64,000 nt of DNA from Pectobacterium polonicum. Its GTDB lineage: Bacteria; Pseudomonadota; Gammaproteobacteria; Enterobacterales; Enterobacteriaceae. Numbering within the stretch: the first letter of the stretch is position 1; each line of letters starts with the position of its first letter. Made by a program: the position numbers and the translations under genes. Location of the stretch: contig NZ_RJTN01000010.1 in assembly GCF_005497185.1 (NCBI RefSeq), positions 62,001 to 126,000 of the forward strand. The letters are read 5' to 3'. The notes under the pieces are model-generated. The model searched no databases. It worked only from the letters and a program-made list of their open reading frames with translations, and was not told the origin of the DNA. Shown here in pieces: positions 36,469 to 45,853 of this stretch.

Positions 36469-36867
36469 ATGAAGGCCCTCTATCGAGCATTCTGTTCCTG
36501 TAATCATTGGCGCTATAAAGACGTTGATGAACAGACCGTTTTTTTTGAAACATTTCACAATGAGCATGCAGGCGATCGTTTACGGTCACTGCTTGCGAAT
36601 ACGTGGGGCGTACCTGAGTCCTCAGTCATTGTTTACAACGTGTTTCCTGAACAGGAACTGTCTCTTCTCTCATTAGATGATTCACTATCATCTGGTGACA
36701 AGATGCTGTTTGAGACTGGCTGGAATCGAGACGCCAAATGTCCCTGTTATTTGGATGATTGGCCGTTAATGCTGGTTTCTCCTCGGACACAGGAACGTCT
36801 TGTGAAAGCATTCATGAGTCTTGGCCTGCCTGGTTGTGGCGAAATGAAGGAGGCTGCGCATGGCTAA
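36469..36867 (+). CDS. Hypothetical ICE protein upstream of dnaB
   Basis: The 132-residue protein shows no domain known to me. GGAGGGA precedes the ATG. It overlaps the helicase gene by eight bases, so it is the first gene of the replication operon. The 230-bp gap before it must hold the operon promoter and that of the divergent gene. Confidence 0.7.
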   Translation: MKALYRAFCSCNHWRYKDVDEQTVFFETFHNEHAGDRLRSLLANTWGVPESSVIVYNVFPEQELSLLSLDDSLSSGDKMLFETGWNRDAKCPCYLDDWPLMLVSPRTQERLVKAFMSLGLPGCGEMKEAAHG

Positions 36868-38227
36868 CTCTCAGATGCAACATATTCCTTTTTCTTTGGA
36901 GGCCGAGCAGTCAGTTATCGGGGCATTAATGCTCGAGAACAATCGCTGGGATGATGTGGTTGAACGGATTGTTGCCGGCGATTTTTATAATCGGGCACAT
37001 CAGCAGATATTTAAGGCTATGCAACGGTTAGTCGAGAGCGGCCAACCCATCGACCTTATAACGCTTTCTGAATCAATCGAAAAAGCCCCTAATAACCTGT
37101 TTGAGTCAATTGGGGGATTTGCCTACCTCGCAGAACTGGCCAAAAACACACCCAGCGCAGCAAATACGAATGCCTATGCTGAGATTGTCAGAGACCGGAG
37201 TCAGGCTCGTCAGTTGATCTCATTGGGTAAAAAAATCAGTGCTGACGCCATGTCTACGGCACAGGGACGAATAAAGATTTCTGATATTGCAGAGCAGGCT
37301 GAGCAAGCGCTTTTTGACATATCTGAGCAGCGGGAAGCCAAAAGTGAGACAACAGTCCAAGAGGGATTGACGCTGGTTGCAAATCGTTTAGAGCGTAACT
37401 TCTCCATACCTGATGGAATAACCGGAACGCCTACGGGATATAGCGAGTTAGACAAAGAAACGTGCGGTCTTCAGGACGCAGATCTGATTATTCTTGCCGC
37501 ACGCCCTTCAATGGGGAAAACCTCGTTAGGGCTAAATTTCGCTGAAAATGCGATTGAACGTATATCCGATAAACCCATATTCATATTTAGCCTGGAGATG
37601 CCAACAGATCAGTTGCTTATGCGGATGGTTGCCTCTATCGCAGGTGTCAGTGTCCAGGCAATGCGTAGTGGTCAATTGAATGATGAGGAGTGGGGGAAAA
37701 TATCCAATGCACTCGGTGTGATGAAAGACTGGGAAGATCGCTTGGTCATTGATGACAACAGTGATTTAACCCCATCTTTGTTACGTTCTCGTCTGCGCCG
37801 TTTTATTCGCAAGTATGGTAAACCCAGCTTGGTCATGGTTGATTACTTGCAGCTGATGAGTTCTCCTGGTTCTGAAAACCGTACTCAGGAAATATCGGTA
37901 ATCTCTCGTTCTCTCAAGTTCATTGCCAAGTATTTTGATGTTCCTTTACTTGCGCTATCTCAGTTGAATCGTGCGTCACAAACCCGAGCTGATAAGCGAC
38001 CGACCCTATCCGATCTTAGAGATGGTGGTTCTCTGGAGCAGGATGCGGACATGATTATGTTCATCCATCGTGAAGAGGTTTACGACTCGAATACCTCAGA
38101 CAAAGGGTTGGCAGAAATCATTATTGGTAAACAACGTCAGGGACCCGTAGGCACGGTAAAACTTGCTTTTGATGCGCAATATACACGCTTCAGGGATTCG
38201 ACATCTGGCCATAGGGATCAATACTAA
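36860..38227 (+). CDS. DnaB-type replicative helicase of the ICE
   Basis: The 455-residue protein has the DnaB N-terminal helical domain (HIPFSLEAEQSVIGALMLEN) and the RecA-like hexameric helicase core with Walker A (ARPSMGKTSLG), VMVDYLQLM as Walker B, and the downstream LSQLNRASQTR and LRDGGSLEQDAD motifs. Length is close to chromosomal DnaB (about 470). An own helicase is standard in SPI-7-type elements and supports autonomous replication of the excised form. Confidence 0.92.
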   Translation: MANSQMQHIPFSLEAEQSVIGALMLENNRWDDVVERIVAGDFYNRAHQQIFKAMQRLVESGQPIDLITLSESIEKAPNNLFESIGGFAYLAELAKNTPSAANTNAYAEIVRDRSQARQLISLGKKISADAMSTAQGRIKISDIAEQAEQALFDISEQREAKSETTVQEGLTLVANRLERNFSIPDGITGTPTGYSELDKETCGLQDADLIILAARPSMGKTSLGLNFAENAIERISDKPIFIFSLEMPTDQLLMRMVASIAGVSVQAMRSGQLNDEEWGKISNALGVMKDWEDRLVIDDNSDLTPSLLRSRLRRFIRKYGKPSLVMVDYLQLMSSPGSENRTQEISVISRSLKFIAKYFDVPLLALSQLNRASQTRADKRPTLSDLRDGGSLEQDADMIMFIHREEVYDSNTSDKGLAEIIIGKQRQGPVGTVKLAFDAQYTRFRDSTSGHRDQY

Positions 38228-39945
38228 TGAATAAGAAAATAGCCTCGTTACAGCTTGGGAATGCGATGCTGCAAGGAAGTCGCGAGCCCGTAACGGCTCA
38301 GGTTTCTGTGTTGCCAGTTAATGAAATGCCAATGGTGTTGACGTTGGATCAGATGGCTCCTAATCCAGACAACCCACGTACTACCCGTAATCCCAAATAT
38401 GACGAAATTAAAGAGTCTATTCGTCATAAAGGATTAGCCACTGTACCTATGGTCACGCGTGACCCTGACCTCCCAGATGTCTATATATTCAGTGATGGCG
38501 GTAATACCCGTCATAAAATTCTGAGTGAACTATGGGAAGAAACTCGGGAAGATCGCTTCTTTCGTCACACGGTTATTTTTAAACCTTGGCCCGGCCGCCT
38601 TAAGTGTGTCATTGGCCATCTGGTTGAGAATGAAGTGCGTGGTGAGCTGGCTTTTATCGAAAAGGCCTTTGGTATCCAGAAAGCTCGTGGCATTTATGAA
38701 GAACAACTGGGTAAACCTGTATCGCTGCGTGAGTTAGAGGAATTGTTAGCAGAAGAAGGATTACCAACAGACAAATCCAGTATTAGTCGCATGGAGAACA
38801 CGATAACCTTCCTGTATCCCCACATGCCAAATTTACTTGAATCAGGGTTAGGAAGGCACCAAATAAAAAGCCTTTTATCACTTAGAAGTGTAGCGGAAAC
38901 TGTTTGGTCTTCTTACGATTTTAGGGCGACACCGTTAATGTCTTTTGAGGATGTTTTTGGTGGATGCTGCAAAAAATTCGATTCTCCAGATGACTGGTCA
39001 CTGGAAATATTCCGGGACGAGTTTATCGGCGCCCTGGTCAATGCTTTACCGCACCCGTCTCTTAACTACGACCGCTGGGTGATGGAATTAGATCCTAAAG
39101 TGCGTAATCAGCGCAAACTTTTCGGCGAGACTGACCCATTACCCGCGTTCGTCCACGAGCCTCCACCTGAAGCCGCAAATAAGGATAAAAACGATGACGA
39201 TACGGGTCTAAAATCTACGCCTCCATCTTCCCAGCAGTCTGGAAATAATGACGACAGGCAACATTTTTCAGCACCGCCTTTAACATCTGTGCCTCCTTCG
39301 TTAAATAGCGCAATTGATGAACATCGTCAGCATACCGATGAACATGATGATGAAAACGCAGAGGACAGTGAATCTCTGGGCAATGACAATGCCTTCTCTC
39401 ATGACAATCTTTCTGGGTACAACGTTTCATTAGCAAATAGCCAAAGTCAAAGCGCAGATAATCAGACAGCATTTTCTTTACCTTCTGGTGAGCATTCTAC
39501 ACAGCAGTTAGCCTCTTCTGCTTCTGTGCTTTCTTTTGCTAACGTGGGGCTGGAGCCTGTTTCTGATATCTGGCAGATCTCTGCGTTCCAGGATGACATC
39601 GAGCATCTGCAAGGTAGCGCCTACCGACTCGCATTTGAGCTGGCAGAAGTGATGGGGTATCCCGGTGAAATTCAAGAAGCAAAGGGGCCTCTTGATGCTG
39701 GCTATATCGCACCGATGACATCTAAGACTCCTTTTATTCTCTTTCTCAATGGGCTGGCCGGCGAACAAAGTGTTGAACCATTCAACATGTTCAGCTTCTG
39801 CCTGAATATTATCGGTTCTGCAAACAAAGGAGACTCTCCCGTTCTTGATGATGAATACACCGTAAAAATATTACGTCTGATTCGGGTATTGCGTCGTTTA
39901 CGCGAACATCAGCGGCAGATCGCCACGGAACAAACAGAGCAGTAA
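38227..39945 (+). CDS. ParB-family protein of the ICE
   Basis: The 572-residue protein has a ParB/sulfiredoxin-like N-terminal domain (DQMAPNPDNPRTTRNPKYDE, FSDGGNTRHKILSEL), a helix-turn-helix region (about residues 165-215), then a long polar low-complexity linker rich in His, Asp, Ser and Asn (residues 310-420) and a C-terminal helical domain. This matches the ParB of PFGI-1-class ICEs. The ATG overlaps the helicase stop by one base. Confidence 0.85.
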   Translation: MNKKIASLQLGNAMLQGSREPVTAQVSVLPVNEMPMVLTLDQMAPNPDNPRTTRNPKYDEIKESIRHKGLATVPMVTRDPDLPDVYIFSDGGNTRHKILSELWEETREDRFFRHTVIFKPWPGRLKCVIGHLVENEVRGELAFIEKAFGIQKARGIYEEQLGKPVSLRELEELLAEEGLPTDKSSISRMENTITFLYPHMPNLLESGLGRHQIKSLLSLRSVAETVWSSYDFRATPLMSFEDVFGGCCKKFDSPDDWSLEIFRDEFIGALVNALPHPSLNYDRWVMELDPKVRNQRKLFGETDPLPAFVHEPPPEAANKDKNDDDTGLKSTPPSSQQSGNNDDRQHFSAPPLTSVPPSLNSAIDEHRQHTDEHDDENAEDSESLGNDNAFSHDNLSGYNVSLANSQSQSADNQTAFSLPSGEHSTQQLASSASVLSFANVGLEPVSDIWQISAFQDDIEHLQGSAYRLAFELAEVMGYPGEIQEAKGPLDAGYIAPMTSKTPFILFLNGLAGEQSVEPFNMFSFCLNIIGSANKGDSPVLDDEYTVKILRLIRVLRRLREHQRQIATEQTEQ

Positions 39946-39948
39946 AGG

Positions 39949-40218
39949 ATGGGAAAATTGCGTTTACAAAGTGGCACCTATTATGAGGTGCTACTTAATG
40001 CACTATCCAGTGCGATAAAAGAAAAGGAACAACAGATACGGGATGCGTATACGGATGATGTCCAGGCATTGGATCGGTGCGGGGAAATACTCAGTCAGCA
40101 TGGTGAATGTGATGCTTTCTTAAAAACAGCGAATGAATGTAAACCGCTAATTGATGACTTTCGGCGTATTCATTCGTATTTATCGGATAAGTATTTAGAT
40201 AGTTCAAAAAAGAGATAA
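39949..40218 (+). CDS. Small hypothetical ICE protein
   Basis: The 89-residue protein is helical and charged (AIKEKEQQIRDAY, FRRIHSYLSDKYLD), a likely coiled coil. It starts 3 bp after parB with AAAGG as ribosome binding site. Family not recognised. Confidence 0.65.
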   Translation: MGKLRLQSGTYYEVLLNALSSAIKEKEQQIRDAYTDDVQALDRCGEILSQHGECDAFLKTANECKPLIDDFRRIHSYLSDKYLDSSKKR

Positions 40219-40245
40219 GTGACATTTTATAAATGGAGGGGTTTT

Positions 40246-40860
40246 ATGAGTGAGAGTTCGTTACAAATAGCAAATGCATCCCAGTCAGCAAATAACCTTC
40301 TGACTCAATTAGTGATGGATTTAAAAAGTGGCCACATTCGTCGATGTGAGTCCCTTGGATTAAAACAAGAGGAGATGCAATTACTGCAAAGTTTGACTAT
40401 TGATGACCTGCATTATATTTCCAATAGCTCTGTCTCTGTATTGCAATTCAACATTCATCACGAAAATTTTTACCGTCTGGTTCAGCATGCCCGCCGTGAG
40501 CAAATGCGTACGCAGCGCATTGATCGTGCGTTATCACTAGGTGGTTCTATTGAACTTATGCAACACATGTTTGGGCTATCCAGTCTGGAAGTCGCCAATC
40601 GACGACGCATTGCTGGCATTGACGTACGTCCTGGTCGAGGTGTTGTCTTGAGTGAAGAGGAAAGTGCCACACTTTGGCAGCGTTTGCAGTTGGCTACTGT
40701 AGAGAATATCGATAGCGGCGAGGGGCTGGATGTCATGATGTTAGCCGCAGAGCAGATGGATGTATCTTTGACTGCTGTTTGGCACGCCGTTCGGTCGTGG
40801 GGCCAAACGCATCGCATGAATGTGTCCGCTGAATCATCAAAAAAAACGATATCACGGTGA
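40246..40860 (+). CDS. DUF2857-family ICE protein
   Basis: The 204-residue protein has the layout of DUF2857 proteins from SPI-7-type islands, with LVMDLKSGHIRRCESLGL near the start and a repeated helical C-terminal half with a helix-turn-helix-like stretch (SIELMQHMFGLSSLEVANRR). GGAGGGG stands before the ATG at 40246, overruling the longer frame. It may bind DNA; the function is unknown. Confidence 0.75.
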   Translation: MSESSLQIANASQSANNLLTQLVMDLKSGHIRRCESLGLKQEEMQLLQSLTIDDLHYISNSSVSVLQFNIHHENFYRLVQHARREQMRTQRIDRALSLGGSIELMQHMFGLSSLEVANRRRIAGIDVRPGRGVVLSEEESATLWQRLQLATVENIDSGEGLDVMMLAAEQMDVSLTAVWHAVRSWGQTHRMNVSAESSKKTISR

Positions 40861-40868
40861 GGATAATA

Positions 40869-41123
40869 ATGAGTTCTCGTTTATGCGAAATCATGCCGGG
40901 ATTATATGCTCCGGCAACAGTGCCAAAATCACCTTATCAAAAAGCAAAGAGTCAAATTCAACGCTTTCGACAAGGTGAACGTAATTATACTCGCCTTGCG
41001 GAAAGGAATTCTAATTATCTAAAAATAGATATCGGTCCATTTTGGCGATTATTAAGTCGAAATCATGGTGATTCGTGGGAATTAATGAATCACGAACGTT
41101 ATAACAAAGAAATACGAAAATAA
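40869..41123 (+). CDS. ParE-like toxin-fold protein
   Basis: The 84-residue basic protein has the pattern FRQGERNYTRLAERNSNYLK, WRLLSRNHGDSWELMNHERY, like the 'ParE-like toxin' family found beside DUF2857 in related islands, as I remember it. GAGGA lies before the ATG. There is no classical antitoxin gene beside it, so it may not act as a toxin. Confidence 0.55.
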   Translation: MSSRLCEIMPGLYAPATVPKSPYQKAKSQIQRFRQGERNYTRLAERNSNYLKIDIGPFWRLLSRNHGDSWELMNHERYNKEIRK

Positions 41124-41175
41124 TATGAGGCGGTATATGACGATAGCGAAATAGTAAAAATGAGCCAATCAAAAC

Positions 41176-41298
41176 ATGACTAATCAGTGTGTTTATGCTG
41201 CATCTGTTTATTCGGATGCAGAAACAAGTGCATTGATGTTTTTTATCACGAGCCAACGGGCGGATAAGGAACAATCAGCGATAAGGATAATGTTATGA
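41176..41298 (+). CDS. Small ORF coupled to the replication gene
   Basis: A 40-residue frame (MTNQCVYAASVYSDAETSAL and on to IRIML) ends with a TGA that overlaps the ATG of the replication-protein gene (ATGA). The overlap is typical of genuine coupled genes, but no strong ribosome binding site is seen and I do not know the family. Confidence 0.4.
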   Translation: MTNQCVYAASVYSDAETSALMFFITSQRADKEQSAIRIML

Positions 41299-42488
41299 AT
41301 CTGCCGGCAGACAGCCTGATAGCTTACACCGTTGAGAAGATGAACCTCCGGTTGGCTGAGCGAATACCCGGCGATGACGCAGGACAACTGCGTAGCGGGC
41401 TACTTTATATGGGGAATGTACATGATGCATACCCCAGACGTTTATTATTAGACACCCGACTATCTCCCCTGGATAAGATGGCCTGGATGATGATCCGCCT
41501 GTACGCCCAGCAAAATGAAGGGGCGATTTTCCCCACCTATGATGAATTACAGCTTCAGTTAGCTTCTCCCCATAAAGGCAAGGCTTCCCGGGAGACAATC
41601 AGCCGCGTGTTGTTGATGCTGAGGATCACTGGCTGGCTAAGTTTGTGCAAACGCGTTCGTGATGAAAAAGGCCGGGTCCGAGGGAATATTTATGCGCAGC
41701 ATGATGAACCACTCTCATTCCGTGATGCAGAGATTTTCGATCCAGGTTGGCTGGATACGGTTGCTGAAGCATGTCAGAACAAGAACAAAACTATCAGTCA
41801 GACAGCATGGGAAGTATTGAACGAGCTCAAAAATGATACCACGATGCGGCATCGTCATAGCCGTATTGCGCTTATTGAGAGCCGTCTTGGTTCCGCACAA
41901 ACACCGCAACAAATGGCGGTCAGACAGGCTGTTCGTCACCCTGGTTCGGAATCCGAACTAAGACAAAAATCACTGAGTTCGGACTCAAATTCACTGAGTT
42001 CGGTATCCGAACTCAGTCATCCTGAAGAGGATGAATCACCTAGTTCGGAATCCGAACTCAGTGGTATTTCAAGGGGTTGTCACTCAGTTCGGAATCCGAA
42101 CCATTACGTACGTAGTAATACACAGTGTGTAAAAAGAAATACGTACGTACTGCCGAACGTGTTCGAACAATTGCTACCGATGGTCGACCGTAGCATGGTG
42201 ACTGAACAACTTCAGGCACTGACCAGCGAGCAAGCTGAACAGGTGCTGCAATCGATAAACAGGGTGCTTTCTGACGGAGGACTTACTAACCCGATTGGCT
42301 GGCTACTGGCCGTATTGAAACGGGCCCGTGACGGGAAACTCTTTGCCCAAAAAGCGTCTAAACCGCCTGTACAGCCCCAAATGGTCATCCCTCCTGTGGT
42401 AGCTGATGTAGTGCCCAAGTCAGTTTCAGACAAAGCGTTCGTCCAGGATATGCTGGCCGAGATACGGAAAAAGTGTTCTCCAAGATAA
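41295..42488 (+). CDS. STY4528-type pathogenicity-island replication protein
   Basis: The 397-residue protein has an N-terminal winged-helix region (LSPLDKMAWMMIRLYAQQ, FPTYDELQLQLASPHKGKASRETISRVL), as in the STY4528 family of SPI-7-like islands. A Ser/Glu-rich middle (about residues 217-270) and a C-terminal helical part follow. The middle is encoded by repeated palindromes (see the repeat entry), so this DNA may be the origin that the N-terminal domain binds. The ATG is preceded by AAGGATAATG. Confidence 0.78.
   Translation: MNLPADSLIAYTVEKMNLRLAERIPGDDAGQLRSGLLYMGNVHDAYPRRLLLDTRLSPLDKMAWMMIRLYAQQNEGAIFPTYDELQLQLASPHKGKASRETISRVLLMLRITGWLSLCKRVRDEKGRVRGNIYAQHDEPLSFRDAEIFDPGWLDTVAEACQNKNKTISQTAWEVLNELKNDTTMRHRHSRIALIESRLGSAQTPQQMAVRQAVRHPGSESELRQKSLSSDSNSLSSVSELSHPEEDESPSSESELSGISRGCHSVRNPNHYVRSNTQCVKRNTYVLPNVFEQLLPMVDRSMVTEQLQALTSEQAEQVLQSINRVLSDGGLTNPIGWLLAVLKRARDGKLFAQKASKPPVQPQMVIPPVVADVVPKSVSDKAFVQDMLAEIRKKCSPR
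41944..42168. repeat. Iteron-like palindrome cluster inside the replication gene (candidate oriV)
   Basis: The 15-bp palindrome GTTCGGNATCCGAAC stands at 41944-41958, 41998-42012, 42043-42057 and 42087-42101, with a half copy at 41977 and a related GTTCGAAC at 42161. Two copies of TACGTACGTA (42105 and 42140) flank an A-rich stretch (about 42130-42140). The first three full copies are read as Ser-Glu/Val-Ser-Glu-Leu, the fourth in another frame as Val-Arg-Asn-Pro-Asn, so the DNA and not the protein is conserved. Confidence 0.75.
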
Positions 42489-42805
42489 ACGGGGTGTCCA
42501 GATGGGACTTTTTAATAATTAGTGCCGTATTGGTTAAATATTGAACGCCGTTGCCCCGGGCAACGATGGTTAAAAAATAGACAAAACATAGTGGTGTTAG
42601 GCGATGTTATAGGGATGTGTAAATTTATATAATAGTGTTACCCGGGCGAGTTGGATTTTTGGTGGTTAGTGTGTGCTCCTCTCGTTCCGGCTCATTTATA
42701 TTTACGTCTTCTCAAAACTGGTTTTGAATTGAGCTGATAACTTCTTTGCCCTGAATATTTCTACCCCAAATCAGAAATATTTCAGGTTAAAACAAGGAGT
42801 CAGCG
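42489..42805. promoter_or_regulatory. Intergenic control region before the PFL_4669-type gene
   Basis: The 317 bp hold no gene. They contain a GC-rich perfect hairpin (CGTTGCC/GGCAACG, 42549-42565) without T run and a near-palindrome TCAAAACTGGTTTTGA (42712-42727). Both could be protein sites. AAGGAG precedes the next ATG. Confidence 0.5.
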
Positions 42806-43600
42806 ATGTCAGATTCAGAGAACGGCGTGAATAAGGCACCTCATCAGGAGCCTGCTTTACCAGAGCCAACAACCTCATCTCCTACCATTCAGCCCTCCCG
42901 TGAACGAGAATCCCGTTCCGGTGCATTGAAATCATCCTTAACTCTCGATCTCCATACTCATTATGCTATCAGGTTATGGGACGGGCGCCGCAAAGAGCAA
43001 ACGGCGACAGCTGATGTGAATTCACAACGGCCTCCTCGCCATATTTTTAGCATGCCGCAAGTGATATCACGGGCCGGTCAGGCATATCAGGCATCCGTTG
43101 CCGATAATCCTTATGCCGATGCACTGCTGGTTAGGTTGGAAGATGCTATTGAAATATCGACAGATAAAGTTCAGAAAGTGGTTCAAGAGATATCGGAGAT
43201 CCTGAAGTCTATCCCTGTATCAATAAAGCTAACCGATGTTATGTCTGTTTCACCACTAAATATCGGGGTTTATAGCAGTTCTCCGCTTGGATATCGCTGC
43301 GTCTGGCTATTGGTCGGCTACGACCAATTAGCAATGAAGGTATTTCAGGCTTTCCACTATGGTCTTATTTCTCGTGCAACTCGCGATCAATACTTGGATA
43401 AGGGAGGGTATGCGATCAGACAGATATACAGCATCGTGCAGAATTACCGTGCTGTTGCTGTTACCCGCAATGATATTCTAGCCAGAACGCCAGCAGGCCT
43501 GAAAGCTATTGAGCTTTACGGCGAGCCTGATGCAGACATTATGTCTGGAAAAGTGCGTTCTTCTTTTTCTGCACGGCTTTCTCCAATCGGGGGGGCGTAA
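42806..43600 (+). CDS. Integrating conjugative element protein, PFL_4669/TIGR03761 type
   Basis: The 264-residue protein has a polar Pro/Ser-rich start. A conserved body follows (SLTLDLHTHYAIRLWDGRR, ADNPYADALLVRLEDAI, YDQLAMKVFQAFHYGLISR, GYAIRQIYSIVQNY), as in the TIGR03761 family that always precedes the topoisomerase gene in PFGI-1-class ICEs. The stop overlaps the topB start by one base. The molecular function is unknown. Confidence 0.78.
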   Translation: MSDSENGVNKAPHQEPALPEPTTSSPTIQPSRERESRSGALKSSLTLDLHTHYAIRLWDGRRKEQTATADVNSQRPPRHIFSMPQVISRAGQAYQASVADNPYADALLVRLEDAIEISTDKVQKVVQEISEILKSIPVSIKLTDVMSVSPLNIGVYSSSPLGYRCVWLLVGYDQLAMKVFQAFHYGLISRATRDQYLDKGGYAIRQIYSIVQNYRAVAVTRNDILARTPAGLKAIELYGEPDADIMSGKVRSSFSARLSPIGGA

Positions 43601-45630
43601 TGCGTTTATTTTTATGCGAGAAACCTTCTCAGGCCAAAGACATAGCGAAAGTTATGGGAATAACCCAGCGTGGTAAAGGATTTCTTTTTGGTAAGGACAT
43701 TACAATTACGTGGGCTATTGGTCACCTTCTGGAGCTGGCTAATCCTGAATCATATAGCGATGAATTTGCTCAATGGAGCCTTGATTCTCTGCCAATGATC
43801 CCTTCACAGTGGAAGCTTCTTGTAAAGAAAGATACGTCGGATCAATTCTCTGTCGTTAGTCGTTTGCTGAAGCAGGCTGATGACGTTGTTATTGCGTCAG
43901 ATGCAGATCGGGAAGGTGAGGTTCTGGCCAGAGAGTTACTGGATTACTGCCATTTTACTGGAAATGTAAAACGCTTGTGGTTGAGTGCGCTCGACGACGC
44001 TAGTATCCGGAAGGGGTTAGACAATTTGTTGCCTGGGGAAAAAACGGTTCGCCTTTACTACGCAGGAATGGGACGTAGTAAAGCGGATTGGTTGATTGGC
44101 ATGAATCTGACCCGCCTTTATACCTTAAAGGCTCGTGATAAAGGTTTTGGGCGACGTGATGTATTGTCAATCGGACGAGTGCAAACGCCAACGATGGCAC
44201 TCGTGGTTCGCCGCGATCTTGAAATCGATAGTTTTGTGCCAAAGCCCTACTGGAAAGTTTGGGCTGAGTTAGAAAAAGATGGGATTCGGTTTAACGCAAT
44301 CTGGATCCCAGCCGCTGGTTATTGTGATAGTGAGCATCGATGTATACAGCAGAACGCAGCATTGGCTGTAGAGCAATTGTGCCGAAATACTGAAACGGCC
44401 GTGGTACTTGATGTCACGATGAAGCGAGATAGGACCCCTGCACCTTTATGTTTTAGCTTAAGCGCTCTTCAGCAAGTTTGTTCTCGTAAATGGGGGATGG
44501 GGGCAAATCAGGTACTCGGTATCGCGCAAGCACTCTACGAAACACATAAAGCAACAACGTACCCTAGAACGGATTGTGGATATCTACCTGAGTCAATGAA
44601 AACAGAGATTGACGAAGTCCTTTCTGCGCTTGTGCAATCCGATCCTGTTATAGCCTCTGCTGTGCAAAGAGCTGACCGCTCGTTTATTTCCCGTGTCTGG
44701 AATGATAAAAAAATCACTGCGCACCATGCCATTATCCCTACCAGGCAATCCTTTGATATGGCGAAATTATCACAGGATGAATTGAAGGTTTATTCCCTCA
44801 TTCGGCAACATTACTTGGCTCAATTCTTTCCGCTTCAGGAAGCTGATGTAACTGAAGCTACGTTTAATGTCGGTGGGCAACTATTTCGGACCCGAGGACG
44901 TATTAGTGTTGTTCTTGGCTGGAAGGCTCTCTTTGTCGACGAGAAAGAAGATCATGTAGTCACTAAGGAGCTGGATGATAACGGCGGTGGCGAGTTACCC
45001 AAATTAAGTCAAAACGATTTATGCCAGGTAAAAGGGGGGGAAGTTAAGTCTCTGCAAACGAAGCCACCATCTCATTTCACTGACGGAACGCTCATTGCAG
45101 CGATGGAAAATGCGGCAAGTTTTGTTACTGATCCTGAATTAAAAAAGGTACTTCGTGATAATGCAGGCCTAGGAACGGAGGCAACACGTGGCGGAATTAT
45201 TGAAACATTGTTTAAACGGAATTATCTGGAGAGAAAAGGTGCCCATATTCACGCGACCTTAATCGCCAGAGAATTGGTGTCTGCCCTACCAGAGACGTTA
45301 ACCAGTCCTGGTATGACGGCGTTGTGGGAACAGTCGTTGGAAGACATATATCAGGGAAAACTCTCTCTTGAAGTCTTTATGCAGCGTCAGACAGAATGGA
45401 CGCGTATCTTGGTTGAAAAAGGTAAACAGCAGGCAATTTCACTAACGCCTCCCGTTACTCCGCCATGTCCAACATGCGGTGGTATTACTCAAAGAGTAAA
45501 AGGTACCAATGGAATATTTTGGGGATGTATAAAGTACCCCCTTTGTAAAGGCGTTGTAAGCGAAGGAACAAAGATGAAAAGTAAATCAGGTAAAAGGGCA
45601 GTAAAAATTAAGAATAAACCGGTTACCTGA
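43600..45630 (+). CDS. topB: DNA topoisomerase III of the ICE
   Basis: The 676-residue protein is a type IA topoisomerase. It has the Toprim site (SDADREGEVLAREL, residues 107-120), the catalytic tyrosine in TYPRTDCGYLP (near residue 324), and a C-terminal zinc ribbon (PCPTCGG...WGCIKYPLC). Length agrees with TopB. It decatenates or resolves replication and transfer intermediates of the element. Confidence 0.94.
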   Translation: MRLFLCEKPSQAKDIAKVMGITQRGKGFLFGKDITITWAIGHLLELANPESYSDEFAQWSLDSLPMIPSQWKLLVKKDTSDQFSVVSRLLKQADDVVIASDADREGEVLARELLDYCHFTGNVKRLWLSALDDASIRKGLDNLLPGEKTVRLYYAGMGRSKADWLIGMNLTRLYTLKARDKGFGRRDVLSIGRVQTPTMALVVRRDLEIDSFVPKPYWKVWAELEKDGIRFNAIWIPAAGYCDSEHRCIQQNAALAVEQLCRNTETAVVLDVTMKRDRTPAPLCFSLSALQQVCSRKWGMGANQVLGIAQALYETHKATTYPRTDCGYLPESMKTEIDEVLSALVQSDPVIASAVQRADRSFISRVWNDKKITAHHAIIPTRQSFDMAKLSQDELKVYSLIRQHYLAQFFPLQEADVTEATFNVGGQLFRTRGRISVVLGWKALFVDEKEDHVVTKELDDNGGGELPKLSQNDLCQVKGGEVKSLQTKPPSHFTDGTLIAAMENAASFVTDPELKKVLRDNAGLGTEATRGGIIETLFKRNYLERKGAHIHATLIARELVSALPETLTSPGMTALWEQSLEDIYQGKLSLEVFMQRQTEWTRILVEKGKQQAISLTPPVTPPCPTCGGITQRVKGTNGIFWGCIKYPLCKGVVSEGTKMKSKSGKRAVKIKNKPVT

Positions 45631-45689
45631 CAAGCGGTATTTTTGATATTGTAATTCCGCTTTGATGCAATTCGTACCTCGCAGGCTAC

Positions 45690-45853
45690 GACGTAGTGTG
45701 ATGTTCTTACGGGGAACTGAATACTACTAGCCCAGCAGATGACTACCGCACACTAGTCGATCTGTAAGACGCATGCCCTCCGTGAAAAGCGCGTCGGGAA
45801 ACTTCCCCGGAGCCACATTGAATACCTCAGGGATATGGTACACCCCACCAGAC
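45690..45853 (+). ncRNA. Candidate structured untranslated RNA after topB
   Basis: This gene-free stretch has several distant complementary segments: TAGTGTG (45694-45700) with CACACTA (45749-45755), CGGGGAA (45710-45716) with TTCCCCG (45803-45809), and GACGC (45768-45772) with GCGTC (45791-45795). It ends at a strong terminator. I do not recognise a known RNA family. It could also be the long tail of the topB message. Confidence 0.35.

Noticed and set aside
35729-36472. A 247-codon plus-strand frame across the 35831-36238 region
   Set aside because: It starts inside parA in another frame, has no ribosome binding site and odd composition. The opposite strand has a good ribosome site and natural protein composition.
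42549-42565. GC-rich hairpin as terminator of the replication gene
   Set aside because: There is no T run on either strand directly after the stem, so it is kept only as a possible protein site.
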